A program made the position numbers and the translations under genes. From positions 48,744-112,743 of the forward strand of contig JAPUEB010000011.1 in assembly GCA_027492795.1 (NCBI GenBank): DNA of 64,000 bases. The letters run 5' to 3'. Below the pieces are notes generated by a model. That model did not search any database and had not been told where the DNA came from. It saw only the letters and a list, made by a program, of their open reading frames with translations. Source of the DNA: Chryseobacterium sp. (GTDB lineage: Bacteria; Bacteroidota; Bacteroidia; Flavobacteriales; Weeksellaceae). Shown here one piece after another: positions 24,756-32,677 of the stretch; the stretch's first letter is position 1, and the number at the start of each line of letters is the position of its first letter.

Positions 24756-25895
24756 ATGATCATTCCAAAGAAACACAGTGGCAGCGATCTTACCATTTTT
24801 TCTGAAATGACTGCACTATCTGTGCAAAACAAAGCTATCAATCTTGCTCAAGGTTTTCCCGACTATGAAATTGATCCATTGTTGAAAAAATATCTTGCCG
24901 AAGCTACCCAGAAAAACATGAACCAATATGCTCCAATGGTTGGATTTCCTGAACTCATTCAAAACCTCAAAACCTTCAACGAAAAAAGAAAAAATCCTAT
25001 TTCCGTAGACATTTCAGAAATTATTGTAACTCCCGGTGCAACATACGCCATTTATGGTGTCTTGGCAACAATACTTCAACCCGGCGATGAAGTAATTGTT
25101 CTGGAACCAGCTTATGACAGCTATGTTCCCTCCATTGAAGTGAATGGCGGAAAACCCGTTTTTGTAAGTTTGGACGAAAATTTTCAACCAAATTTTGAAA
25201 AAATCAAAGAAGCTGTGAATGAAAAAACCAAAGCCATCCTTGTAAATTCGCCCCACAACCCGAGTGGAACTTTATGGAGTATGAACGATTGGAGCAACCT
25301 TTGGGAAATTATTAAAGACACCAATATCCTTGTAATTTCGGATGAAGTATACGATTTACTTTGCTATGAAAAAGATTTTTTCTCCGCGTTTCATCATCCG
25401 CAACTCCGCAATCGCGCTTTTTCCATATTTTCTTTTGGAAAAATGTTTCATATTACGGGTTGGAAAACCGGTTATATGATGGCTTCTGAAAATTTGATGC
25501 AAGCTTTCAAACGAATCCACCAGTACCTGATTTTCTGCGTAAACACTCCTGCACAGTACGCTTTGGCAAAATATCTGGAAGTTTTTGATCCCGAAGCCAA
25601 CAGAACAATGATGCTGCAAAAAAGAGATTTTTTCTTGAATGAATTTAGTGGGCTTCCGTTCACATTTATGCAAAAATCCGAAGGAAGCTATTTTCAAACG
25701 GCATCCTATGAAAAGATTTCTTCAATGGCAGACAAAGATTTCGCAGTTTGGCTAACCTGCGAGAAAAAAGTTTCTGCAATACCTGTTTCAGCATTTTACC
25801 ATGATCTTAGAAACACAGGAAAAGTGCGCTTTTGTTTCGCCAAAAAAGAGGAAACAATAACCGCAGCTGCAGAAACACTAAAAAACTTGCTATAA
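24756..25895 (+). CDS. Methionine aminotransferase (class I/II, PLP-dependent)
   Basis: 379 residues. PLP-enzyme landmarks: NLAQGFPDYEIDPLLKKYLA at the N-terminus, NSPHNPSGTLWS, ISDEVYDLLCYEK (Asp to the pyridine N), SFGKMFHITGWKTGYM (Schiff-base Lys and phosphate-binding Lys/Gly), and VRFCFAKKEETI with the substrate-carboxylate Arg. The sequence is closest to the YbdL/kynurenine-oxoglutarate aminotransferase group, which converts 2-oxo-4-methylthiobutyrate to methionine in salvage. No salvage genes are adjacent, so glutamine transaminase K-like activity is possible too. Confidence 0.88.
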   Translation: MIIPKKHSGSDLTIFSEMTALSVQNKAINLAQGFPDYEIDPLLKKYLAEATQKNMNQYAPMVGFPELIQNLKTFNEKRKNPISVDISEIIVTPGATYAIYGVLATILQPGDEVIVLEPAYDSYVPSIEVNGGKPVFVSLDENFQPNFEKIKEAVNEKTKAILVNSPHNPSGTLWSMNDWSNLWEIIKDTNILVISDEVYDLLCYEKDFFSAFHHPQLRNRAFSIFSFGKMFHITGWKTGYMMASENLMQAFKRIHQYLIFCVNTPAQYALAKYLEVFDPEANRTMMLQKRDFFLNEFSGLPFTFMQKSEGSYFQTASYEKISSMADKDFAVWLTCEKKVSAIPVSAFYHDLRNTGKVRFCFAKKEETITAAAETLKNLL

Positions 25896-25954
25896 AATAA
25901 TTGATTTCTGGTGAAAAGTGTTAGAGTATTTATCAAAATAAAAACTGAATTAAA

Positions 25955-25978
25955 AAACGGGCTGTTGATAGCCCGTTT
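25955..25978. terminator. Convergent terminator
   Basis: AAACGGGCT / AGCCCGTTT arms around TGTTGAT, with A-run left and T-rich DNA right, between the + aminotransferase gene and the - lysine transaminase gene. Confidence 0.8.
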
Positions 25979-25991
25979 CTGTTTTTTCATT

Positions 25992-27356
25992 TTATATAGA
26001 AGCATCTTCCGGCTTCATTGCAAATTTTTCGGTGATTACTTTATCAATTTTCTGCAATGCTATATCAATTTCCTCTTTGCTAACATTCAAATGCGGACGG
26101 AAACGGATGGACTGGTCTCCACAAGCCAAAATAATTACATTTTCCTTGTAAAGTTCTTCTCTCATTGCATCGCGCTCTGCTCCACTTGGTAAATCTATGG
26201 CGCACATCAATCCTCTTCCTCTCGCTCCAGAAAGTTTTTCAGGATATTTTAGTTCCAAATTTTTCAAACCGTTCAGAAGATGTTCGCCCACAACTCTTGC
26301 GTTTTCCAAAAGATTTTCTTTTTCAATAACTTCCAAAATTAATTTAAAACGACACATATCGATGAAGTTTCCGCCGAAAGTGGAGTTGATTCTGGAACTT
26401 TCTCTGAAAACGTTGTTCGGAATTTCATCAAACTTTTCTTTATTTGCCAAACATCCGCAAACTTGTGTTTTTTTACCAAAAGAAATAATGTCCGGTTTTG
26501 CCGTGAAATGTTCGAAAGCCCACATTTTACCGGTAATTCCGATACCTGTTTGAACTTCGTCGAAAATTAGAAGAACTTCGTTTTCATCACAAATTTTTCT
26601 TAAACCTTGGAAAAACTCGTCACGGAAATGATGATCGCCACCTTCAGCCTGAATTGGCTCAATAATAATGCACGCAACTCTGTCCGGATTTGAAATAATA
26701 GCCTGCTGAATATTTAATAATGCTAAATTTTCATTTTTGATGGTTTCCTCCAAATTTTCTTCAGTAATTGGGAAATTCAAATGAGGATTTAGGATTCTTG
26801 GCCAATCGAATTTCGGGAAATATTGGTATTTTCTTGGATCGGAAGTGTTGGTTAAGCTTAATGTATAACCACTTCTACCATGGAAAGCCTGTCTGAAATG
26901 GATACAGATATCTCCTTCTGTTGTTAAACCTTTTTCAAAATTTTTGCGGGTTTTCCAGTCGAAGCAAGCTTTCATGGCGTTTTCTACGCCCAAAGTTCCG
27001 CCGGAAATGAAAAATGCATACTGCAAATGCTCTGGAATTGCCACTCTTGCGAAGGTATCCATAAATTCTGCGTATTCATCGGAATAAACGTCTGCAAGTG
27101 TAGGTTTATTGATTGCCATTTTTCCCAACCAAGCCGAATTTTCTACCAAATGCGGATGATTGTAGCCAATGGAAGCCGAACCAAACATGGAGAACATATC
27201 CAAAAATTCGGTGTTGCTTATTTTATCGTAAATCCAAGATCCATGGGATTTTTCCAGATCCATTACGAAATCGAAACCATCTGCAAGAATATGTTTTGAG
27301 AGGGTTTCTTTTACTTTATTTGTTGTTTCTGGGTGTGATGCGATTGCGTCGTTCAT
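25992..27356 (-). CDS. lat: L-lysine 6-transaminase
   Basis: 454 residues, class III aminotransferase. It contains SHGSWIYDKISNTEFLDMFS, FFISGGTLGVENAMKACFDW, CIIIEPIQAEGGDHHF, LLIFDEVQTGIGITG and the PLP Lys region KPDIISFGKKTQVCGC, matching lysine epsilon-aminotransferase rather than ornithine or GABA aminotransferases. Reaction: lysine + 2-oxoglutarate to 2-aminoadipate semialdehyde + glutamate. The gene just upstream encodes a matching semialdehyde dehydrogenase, so the pair would degrade lysine to 2-aminoadipate. A palindrome pair separates the two. Confidence 0.92.
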   Translation of the reverse strand: MNDAIASHPETTNKVKETLSKHILADGFDFVMDLEKSHGSWIYDKISNTEFLDMFSMFGSASIGYNHPHLVENSAWLGKMAINKPTLADVYSDEYAEFMDTFARVAIPEHLQYAFFISGGTLGVENAMKACFDWKTRKNFEKGLTTEGDICIHFRQAFHGRSGYTLSLTNTSDPRKYQYFPKFDWPRILNPHLNFPITEENLEETIKNENLALLNIQQAIISNPDRVACIIIEPIQAEGGDHHFRDEFFQGLRKICDENEVLLIFDEVQTGIGITGKMWAFEHFTAKPDIISFGKKTQVCGCLANKEKFDEIPNNVFRESSRINSTFGGNFIDMCRFKLILEVIEKENLLENARVVGEHLLNGLKNLELKYPEKLSGARGRGLMCAIDLPSGAERDAMREELYKENVIILACGDQSIRFRPHLNVSKEEIDIALQKIDKVITEKFAMKPEDASI

Positions 27357-27375
27357 ATAATTACTTTTTTTATCA

Positions 27376-27471
27376 TCCCCCTTTCCCCCAAAGGGGGCAA
27401 AAGTGGATATTATTAATTTATTATTTTACACTATTTTTAAGGCGGTTTTCCCCCTTTGGGGGAAAGGGGGA
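27376..27471. repeat. Inverted pair of CCCCCTTT / AAAGGGGG palindromes
   Basis: Left unit 27376-27398 and right unit 27446-27471 are reverse complements of each other and each is itself partly palindromic. They lie between the aldehyde dehydrogenase stop and the lysine transaminase start. The same family brackets the response-regulator gene (61401-61519). Confidence 0.8.
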
Positions 27472-29022
27472 CTACAAATCAAACTTAATTCCCTGCGCCA
27501 AAGGCAAAGTTTTGGAATAATTAATTGTGTTGGTTTGTCTGCGCATATAATATTTCCAAACATCGGAGCCGGATTCTCTTCCGCCGCCTGTTTCTTTTTC
27601 ACCACCGAAAGCTCCACCGATTTCTGCACCGGAAGTTCCAATATTTACATTGGCAATTCCACAATCGGAGCCTGCGTGAGAAAGGAATAATTCAGCTTCA
27701 CGAAGATTTTGGGTCATAATTGCAGAAGAAAGTCCTTGTGGAACATCATTCTGCATTGCAATCGCGTCTTCTAAATTTTTATATTTCATTAAATATAGAA
27801 TCGGTGCAAAAGTTTCATGCTGAACGATTTCGTAAGAATTTTCAACTTCGGCGATGCAAGGTTTTACGTAGCAACCGGATTTGTATTCTTTTCCATCTAA
27901 AACGCCACCTTCTACCACAAATTTTCCGCCTTCTTTTTTACATTTTTTGATGGAATCCAAATATTGATTCACGGCAAGTTCGTCGATTAAAGGACCAACG
28001 TGATTTTTTTCGTCTAAAGGATTTCCTATTTTTAACTGACCATAAGCTTTTACCAAACGATTTTTCACTTCATCATAAACGGATTCGTGGATGATTAATC
28101 GTCTAGTTGAAGTGCATCGTTGTCCCGCAGTTCCTACCGCTCCGAAAACCGCACCAATAATCGACATATCCAAATCCGCATTTTCTGTAATGATGATGGC
28201 GTTGTTTCCGCCCAATTCTAAAATAGATTTTCCGAAACGTTCGGCAACTTTTGCACCGACCATTCTTCCCACTCTTGTAGAACCTGTGAAAGATATTAAT
28301 GGAACGTTTTTGTCTGCCACCAATTTTTCACCGATTGTATGGTCGCCAACAATCATTCCCGAAATTCCTTCCGGCATATTGTTTTCCTTTAAAACTTCAG
28401 CGATGATATTTTGACAAGCGATTGCGCAAAGTCCTACTTTTTCAGAAGGTTTCCAAACAGTTACGTTTCCGCAAATCCAAGCGAGAGCCGTGTTCCACGA
28501 CCAAACAGCTACAGGAAAATTAAATGCGGAAATAACTCCCACAATTCCAAGTGGATGATATTGCTCATACATTCTGTGCAAAGGTCTTTCCGAATGCATT
28601 GTATAACCATGAAGTTGGCGCGAAAGTCCTACCGCAAAATCGCAGATGTCAATCATTTCCTGAACTTCACCAAGACCTTCCTGTAAAGATTTTCCCATTT
28701 CATAGGAAACGAGTTTTCCTAAATCGTCCTTGTATTCTCTCAACTTCAAACCGAATTGGCGAACCAATTCTCCCCTTTTTGGCGCCGGAATCATCCTAAA
28801 GTCCAAAAATGCCTTTTTTGCCGTTTCGATTACCTTTTCGTAATCTTTCGCATTTCCGGTTTTTATTTTTGCGATCATTTTTCCGTCGGTTGGCGAATAA
28901 CTTTCAAGCAAATCGCCTGATGCAAAGTATTTTCCGCCACAGGAAACACCTTTGTTTTCTGCTTTAATTCCTAAATTTTTAAGGGATTTTTCGATTCCGA
29001 AATCGTTTGATTTTTTTGCCAT
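27472..29022 (-). CDS. Aldehyde dehydrogenase, likely 2-aminoadipate 6-semialdehyde dehydrogenase (ALDH7/antiquitin type)
   Basis: 516 residues. ALDH7-like features: YHPLGIVGVISAFNFPVAVW, ALAWICGNVTVWKPSEKVGL, SFTGSTRVGRMV (NAD fold), LELGGNNAIII (catalytic Glu), and GTAGQRCTSTRRL (nucleophile Cys). Antiquitin oxidises aminoadipate semialdehyde to 2-aminoadipate with NAD(P). It is upstream of and in line with lat, so the pair forms a lysine-degradation unit; this linkage supports the substrate assignment. The stop codon abuts a palindrome pair. Confidence 0.9.
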   Translation of the reverse strand: MAKKSNDFGIEKSLKNLGIKAENKGVSCGGKYFASGDLLESYSPTDGKMIAKIKTGNAKDYEKVIETAKKAFLDFRMIPAPKRGELVRQFGLKLREYKDDLGKLVSYEMGKSLQEGLGEVQEMIDICDFAVGLSRQLHGYTMHSERPLHRMYEQYHPLGIVGVISAFNFPVAVWSWNTALAWICGNVTVWKPSEKVGLCAIACQNIIAEVLKENNMPEGISGMIVGDHTIGEKLVADKNVPLISFTGSTRVGRMVGAKVAERFGKSILELGGNNAIIITENADLDMSIIGAVFGAVGTAGQRCTSTRRLIIHESVYDEVKNRLVKAYGQLKIGNPLDEKNHVGPLIDELAVNQYLDSIKKCKKEGGKFVVEGGVLDGKEYKSGCYVKPCIAEVENSYEIVQHETFAPILYLMKYKNLEDAIAMQNDVPQGLSSAIMTQNLREAELFLSHAGSDCGIANVNIGTSGAEIGGAFGGEKETGGGRESGSDVWKYYMRRQTNTINYSKTLPLAQGIKFDL

Positions 29023-29280
29023 TTTTACCTTTTTGATAAGTCCCTAAAGATAAAAACTATTGAGGAAATAAAAAAATGATAGCGAAGTATTATGGAAAAC
29101 TTAATGTTTGAAACTATTTTTATCGCAAGGAACGCAAAGATTTTTTTGAGTAATTTTCTCTTTATTTTCGAACGCAAAGGCACTTCGTTTAGCGATTTGT
29201 GAAATGAAAAACCTCGCAGATTTTCTGATTAAGCAGATTTTCTGATTATTTTAAAATTCAAAAAGTCTCTTAGAACATTG
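29023..29280. repeat. Intergenic stretch with decayed dispersed repeats
   Basis: The stretch before the next promoter contains ATCGCAAGGAACGCAAAGAT (about 29112-29131), a second ACGCAAAGGCACTTCG (about 29171-29186), and a TCGCAGATTTTCTGATT repeat given twice (29211-29248). No protein-coding potential is seen. Confidence 0.45.
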
Positions 29281-29287
29281 AAAAAAC

Positions 29288-29318
29288 TTGGGCATTTGTA
29301 ATACAATTTCTAACTTTG
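29288..29318 (+). promoter_or_regulatory. Promoter of the small membrane protein gene
   Basis: -33 TTG (29288-29290) and -7 TAACTTTG (29311-29318) are 20 bp apart, a good Bacteroidota promoter. Transcription would start near 29325, directly before the A20 tract. Confidence 0.6.
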
Positions 29319-29327
29319 AAAAAATTC

Positions 29328-29347
29328 AAAAAAAAAAAAAAAAAAAA
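29328..29347 (+). promoter_or_regulatory. A20 homopolymer ending in the start codon
   Basis: Twenty A residues in a row, the last being the A of ATG at 29347. It would form nearly the whole 5' UTR. A-rich start regions aid translation in Bacteroidota; a tract this long is also prone to slippage in transcription and replication, so it may tune expression. Confidence 0.75.
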
Positions 29348-29508
29348 TGGAAAATCAGCAGCCGGAAAGTTCGGGTAATTCAAAATTTAAAAAATGGTTT
29401 AAACGTGTTGGTTGGGCTGGATTTGCTTTTTTCACCATCAAAGGTTTGGTTTGGCTGGTGATTTTTTATTTTGGAGCGGATGCTTTGGGCGGGTGTTTGG
29501 GTGAGTGA
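29347..29508 (+). CDS. Small single-pass membrane protein (53 aa)
   Basis: Starts MENQQPESSGNSKFKKWFKR and continues VGWAGFAFFTIKGLVWLVIF before a short YFGADALGGCLGE tail. One TM helix (about residues 22-42) is preceded by a basic segment, so the N-terminus is probably cytoplasmic. It resembles small Chryseobacterium membrane proteins with a K..KWFK..G..GF.FF..KGL.WL pattern; function unknown. A good promoter sits immediately upstream, which supports it as real. Confidence 0.65.
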   Translation: MENQQPESSGNSKFKKWFKRVGWAGFAFFTIKGLVWLVIFYFGADALGGCLGE

Positions 29509-29624
29509 TTGGTTTAGCCATTGATTACTAAGTATTTCAGATTTTTAAAATAATAGATTCTTCACTACGCAAGCTTCGTTCAGAATGACAGAGCCTACAA
29601 TTACAGCAATTGTATAAAAAACCA

Positions 29625-29691
29625 CCAGCGACAAGTCGCAAGTGGTTAACATTGTGGCGCGCTCCGCGCGCTCGTTGCAATTCTCTATTTT
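29625..29691. repeat. Dispersed palindromic element, second copy (GCGACAAGTCGC / CGCGCTCCGCGCG)
   Basis: Same order and spacing as 4434-4500, including GGTTAACATTGTG in the middle and CTATTTT at the end. It lies downstream of the Arc-like gene. Confidence 0.6.
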
Positions 29692-29700
29692 ATTATTTTT

Positions 29701-29886
29701 TTAACCTGTTTCCTTCTTTTTTCTGCCTTTATCAATCAGATTTTGATTGAGCAAATATTCAATCTGCCCATTAACGCTGCGGAATTCGTCGGCTGCCCAT
29801 TTTTCCAAAAGCTTATAGGTTTCATCGTCGATTCGCAAGACGAAACTTTTTTTTGCTTTTGCTTTATCAGTTTTGGTACCACCCAT
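29701..29886 (-). CDS. Arc-like ribbon-helix-helix protein
   Basis: 61 residues: a basic N-terminus, then KSFVLRIDDETYKLLEKWAA (beta strand and first helix) and SVNGQIEYLLNQNLIDKGRK (second helix with the N-cap Ser-Val-Asn-Gly), the pattern of Arc/MetJ DNA-binding proteins. It starts 12 bp after the SPFH gene, in the order usual for Bacteroidota. Its target is not known; the small size suggests a dimeric repressor, perhaps of its own operon. Confidence 0.82.
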   Translation of the reverse strand: MGGTKTDKAKAKKSFVLRIDDETYKLLEKWAADEFRSVNGQIEYLLNQNLIDKGRKKKETG

Positions 29887-29898
29887 TTTTCCACAAAA

Positions 29899-30768
29899 TT
29901 AATTGTACAAAGTTCCTGTGTTCAAGATAGGTTGCGCCGCTTTTTCACCGCAAAGAACCACCATTAAATTAGAAACCATCGCCGCTTTTCTTTCATCGTC
30001 CAACTCAACAATATTTTCTTCGGAGAGTTTTTTCAACGCCAAATCTACCATTCCTACAGCTCCTTCCACAATTTTTGTTCTTGCAGCTACGATTGCTGTT
30101 GCCTGTTGTCTTTGAAGCATCGCTCCTGCAATTTCGGATGCATAAGCCAAGTGAGAAATCCGAGCTTCCTGAATGATAATTCCTGCTTTTGAAAGTCGAT
30201 CGGTAAGTTCCTGCTCCAAAATGGCGTTTATTTTGTCGCCGCCTTCTCTCAAAGTAATTGCAGCGTGTTCATCTTCCAGATTATCATAAGGGAAACTCAT
30301 CGCCAAATGACGAACTGCGGCCTCACTCTGCATTTTCACATATTCGGAATAACGCTCCACATCGAAAGCAGCTTTATAGGTATCACCCACTTGCCAAACG
30401 ATGACAACTCCAATTTCTATAGGATTTCCCATTTTATCGTTCACTTTCAAAGTTTGTCCTTGTAAATTTTCGGAACGAAGGGAAATTTTTTGTGAAGAAT
30501 ACAGAGGATTGATGAAAAACAGACCATTATCTTTTACCGTTCCCACATATTTCCCAAAAAAATTGAGAACTCTGGAATGGTTCGGCTGAATAATCATTAA
30601 ACCTTTTATAAAAAATATGAAAAGTATAAAACAGATAATTCCCAACACAATAAACGTAGGATATTCTGTAGAAACTCCATTAATAAAAAGGTATCCTGCT
30701 GCTCCCAATAATATTAAGGAGAATACTAATGCAAGGTAACCGGACATTGGTTTTAGAACTTTTTCCAT
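29899..30768 (-). CDS. SPFH/band 7 domain membrane protein
   Basis: 289 residues. Two N-terminal hydrophobic helices (about 8-27 and 34-55) are followed by an SPFH domain (about 60-230): IIQPNHSRVLNFFGKYVGTV, VVIVWQVGDTYKAAFDVERY, EAAVRHLAMSFPYDNLEDE, and the coiled segment AGAMLQRQQATAIVAARTKI. SPFH proteins form ring-shaped oligomers in the inner membrane and organise membrane domains or proteases. Client unknown. It is co-directional with the Arc-like gene. Confidence 0.9.
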   Translation of the reverse strand: MEKVLKPMSGYLALVFSLILLGAAGYLFINGVSTEYPTFIVLGIICFILFIFFIKGLMIIQPNHSRVLNFFGKYVGTVKDNGLFFINPLYSSQKISLRSENLQGQTLKVNDKMGNPIEIGVVIVWQVGDTYKAAFDVERYSEYVKMQSEAAVRHLAMSFPYDNLEDEHAAITLREGGDKINAILEQELTDRLSKAGIIIQEARISHLAYASEIAGAMLQRQQATAIVAARTKIVEGAVGMVDLALKKLSEENIVELDDERKAAMVSNLMVVLCGEKAAQPILNTGTLYN

Positions 30769-30852
30769 GATGGTAAGATTTGATTTATGATATTAATTTG
30801 ATATCACAAAGATATAATACTTTTTGAAATTTTAGAAATTTATTTTGAAATG

Positions 30853-30899
30853 TTGTAAAGTTTGTAACCTTTTGTAACTTTTGAACGTATATATAATTG
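30853..30899 (+). promoter_or_regulatory. rpoD upstream region: TTGTAA repeats and a candidate promoter
   Basis: TTGTAA occurs three times with 9-10 bp spacing (30853, 30862, 30872). A -33 TTTG (30871-30874) and a -7 TATAATTG (30892-30899, one mismatch) are 17 bp apart. The repeated hexamer at helical spacing may be a regulator site or repeated -33 elements. Confidence 0.35.
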
Positions 30900-30931
30900 C
30901 AGCCCAAAACCAATGGGACAGATAAGTGTAA

Positions 30932-31798
30932 ATGAGACAGTTAAAAATTACAAAACAGGTTACCAACAGGGAAACCGCATCGCTTGACAAATACTTGCAG
31001 GAAATTGGGAAAGTGGAACTAATTACCGCAGACGAAGAAGTAGAATTGGCACAAAAAATCCGCGCCGGAGACAGAGCCGCATTGGAAAAACTCATCAAAG
31101 CCAACCTTCGTTTCGTGGTTTCCGTTTCGAAACAGTACCAAAACCAAGGACTTTCTTTGCCGGATTTGATTAACGAAGGAAATCTCGGATTGATGAAAGC
31201 CGCGAAAAGATACGATGAAACCAGAGGTTTTAAATTTATTTCTTATGCTGTTTGGTGGATTCGTCAGTCGATTTTGCAGGCTTTGGCGGAACAGTCGAGA
31301 ATTGTAAGATTGCCTTTAAATAAAATTGGTTCCATCAATAAAATCAACAAAGCTTATGCTCATCTAGAGCAGGAAAACGAAAGACCACCTTCTCCGGAAG
31401 AACTGGCGGAAGTTTTGGATATGAGCGAAGAAGACATTAAGGAATCCATGAAAAACAGCGGTCGTCACCTTTCGATGGATGCGCCGTTGGTAGAAGGTGA
31501 AGACTCCAATTTGTATGACGTTTTGCGTTCCGGTGAATCACCAAGTCCGGATAAAGATTTGATGCTGGAATCTTTGCAAATCGAGATTGAAAGAGCTTTG
31601 CAAACTTTAACGCCAAGAGAAGCTGATTTGGTTCGTCTATATTTCGGTTTGAACGGAAAACATCCGATGACTTTGGAAGAAATTGGAGAAACTTTTGATT
31701 TGACGAGAGAAAGAGTTCGCCAAATTAAAGAAAAAGCCATTAAAAGGCTGAAACATAATACGAGAAGTAAGATTTTGAAGTCTTATTTGGGAAAATAA
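30932..31798 (+). CDS. rpoD: RNA polymerase primary sigma factor RpoD/SigA
   Basis: 288 residues, the short form typical of Bacteroidota housekeeping sigma (no long region 1.1 or non-conserved region). Region 1.2 [20 protein letters not shown], region 2 [20 protein letters not shown] and [20 protein letters not shown], region 3 [20 protein letters not shown], region 4 [20 protein letters not shown] and [17 protein letters not shown]. It recognises the TTTG / TAnnTTTG promoters seen in this window. Monocistronic, followed by a hairpin terminator. Confidence 0.97.
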   Translation: MRQLKITKQVTNRETASLDKYLQEIGKVELITADEEVELAQKIRAGDRAALEKLIKANLRFVVSVSKQYQNQGLSLPDLINEGNLGLMKAAKRYDETRGFKFISYAVWWIRQSILQALAEQSRIVRLPLNKIGSINKINKAYAHLEQENERPPSPEELAEVLDMSEEDIKESMKNSGRHLSMDAPLVEGEDSNLYDVLRSGESPSPDKDLMLESLQIEIERALQTLTPREADLVRLYFGLNGKHPMTLEEIGETFDLTRERVRQIKEKAIKRLKHNTRSKILKSYLGK

Positions 31799-31800
31799 AA

Positions 31801-31876
31801 TCCTCACCCTATGAACTCCGTTCGTTAATTTCGAAAAATAATTATTTTTCTCATTAATCTCTCCAAAGGAGAGGGA
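31801..31876. repeat. Diverged CTCACCC / CTCTCC-AAAGGAGAGG palindrome
   Basis: CCTCACCCTATGAACTCCG and CTCTCCAAAGGAGAGGGA belong to the same family as the pair at 60903-61052. It lies just after the rpoD stop. Confidence 0.5.
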
Positions 31877-31898
31877 CTTTTAAAAAAATATTTTTAGA

Positions 31899-31920
31899 CG
31901 CGATTTATCGCGCTTTTTTT
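31899..31920 (+). terminator. Intrinsic terminator of rpoD
   Basis: CGCGAT / ATCGCG stem with a short loop, then seven T residues. It is a diverged copy of the ACGCGATnAATCGCGT repeat (34107-34132, 46629-46654), reused as a terminator about 100 bp after rpoD. Confidence 0.65.
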
Positions 31921-31951
31921 GTAGCATTCGCAGAAATTTTGCTGATATTTT

Positions 31952-31992
31952 TGCCACCAATGCACGAATATTACATTCGTGCATTGGTGGCA
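31952..31992. repeat. Perfect 18-bp-arm palindrome (TGCCACCAATGCACGAAT)
   Basis: Arms 31952-31969 and 31975-31992 are perfectly complementary around ATTAC. A large stable hairpin with no U-run; probably a REP-like element. Confidence 0.85.
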
Positions 31993-32029
31993 TTATGATA
32001 ACTGATGAATTATAGTATTATTCATTCTC

Positions 32030-32063
32030 AAAAAATCTGCAAAATTTGCGAAATCTGCGAGAG
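32030..32063. repeat. Dispersed repeat of the TCTCGCAGATTT family, inverted
   Basis: AAATCTGCAAAATTTGCGAAATCTGCGAGAG, the reverse-strand form of the element seen at 3550 and 44676. Confidence 0.5.
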
Positions 32064-32069
32064 CCAAAA

Positions 32070-32645
32070 TCACTTCTTCACCAACTCCTTCCTCACCCTG
32101 CTCAAACTTTCGGGCGTAATTCCCAGATAACTTGCAACCATCCACTGTGGAACTCGTTGCAAAATATCGGGATACATTTTGATAAAATTCAGGTAGCGTT
32201 CTTCGGCAGTATCGGCGAGTAGAGAGTTCACGCGGTTTTGCAGGTTTCGGATGTGTTTTTGAAGCAGCAAATCGTTACTGGTAATGGAATTGGGAAACTG
32301 CATTTTGAGATTTTGAAAAAAATCAGGGTTCAAAAACAAGACTTCACTATCCTCCACTGCATCGATGAAATATTTTGATTTTTCGTTGAAATACAGGGAA
32401 CTTCGGTCGCTCATCAACCAATTTTCAGGCGCAAACTGAATGATATGCTCTTTACCGTTTTTATCAATAGAATACATCCTTAATAAACCCTTTTCCACAA
32501 AAAAAGTTGCACTGCAAACTTCACCTTCTCGCAAAAGAAATTCACCTTTTTTTATCTTTTTGGAAGTGTAATACGCTCCACATTGTGCAATGTTTTCAAT
32601 GGGAATTTCCAGAATTTCAGAAAGATATTGCTCTAGGTTTTCCAT
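32070..32645 (-). CDS. Crp/Fnr family transcriptional regulator
   Basis: 191 residues from the ATG at 32645 (MENLEQYLSEILEIPIENIA); the upstream extension would overlap the pump operon and is rejected. The cyclic-nucleotide-binding beta-roll (TSKKIKKGEFLLREGEVCSA and FVEKGLLRMYSIDKNGKEHI) and C-terminal winged helix (VPQWMVASYLGITPESLSRV) are clear. It belongs to the same Bacteroidota group as the 785-1369 protein but is not a close duplicate. It lies 32 bp after the outer-membrane factor gene, so it may be the last gene of the pump operon. Confidence 0.86.
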   Translation of the reverse strand: MENLEQYLSEILEIPIENIAQCGAYYTSKKIKKGEFLLREGEVCSATFFVEKGLLRMYSIDKNGKEHIIQFAPENWLMSDRSSLYFNEKSKYFIDAVEDSEVLFLNPDFFQNLKMQFPNSITSNDLLLQKHIRNLQNRVNSLLADTAEERYLNFIKMYPDILQRVPQWMVASYLGITPESLSRVRKELVKK

Positions 32646-32677
32646 ACATTTATTTCTGTACCAAATGTAATGAAAAT

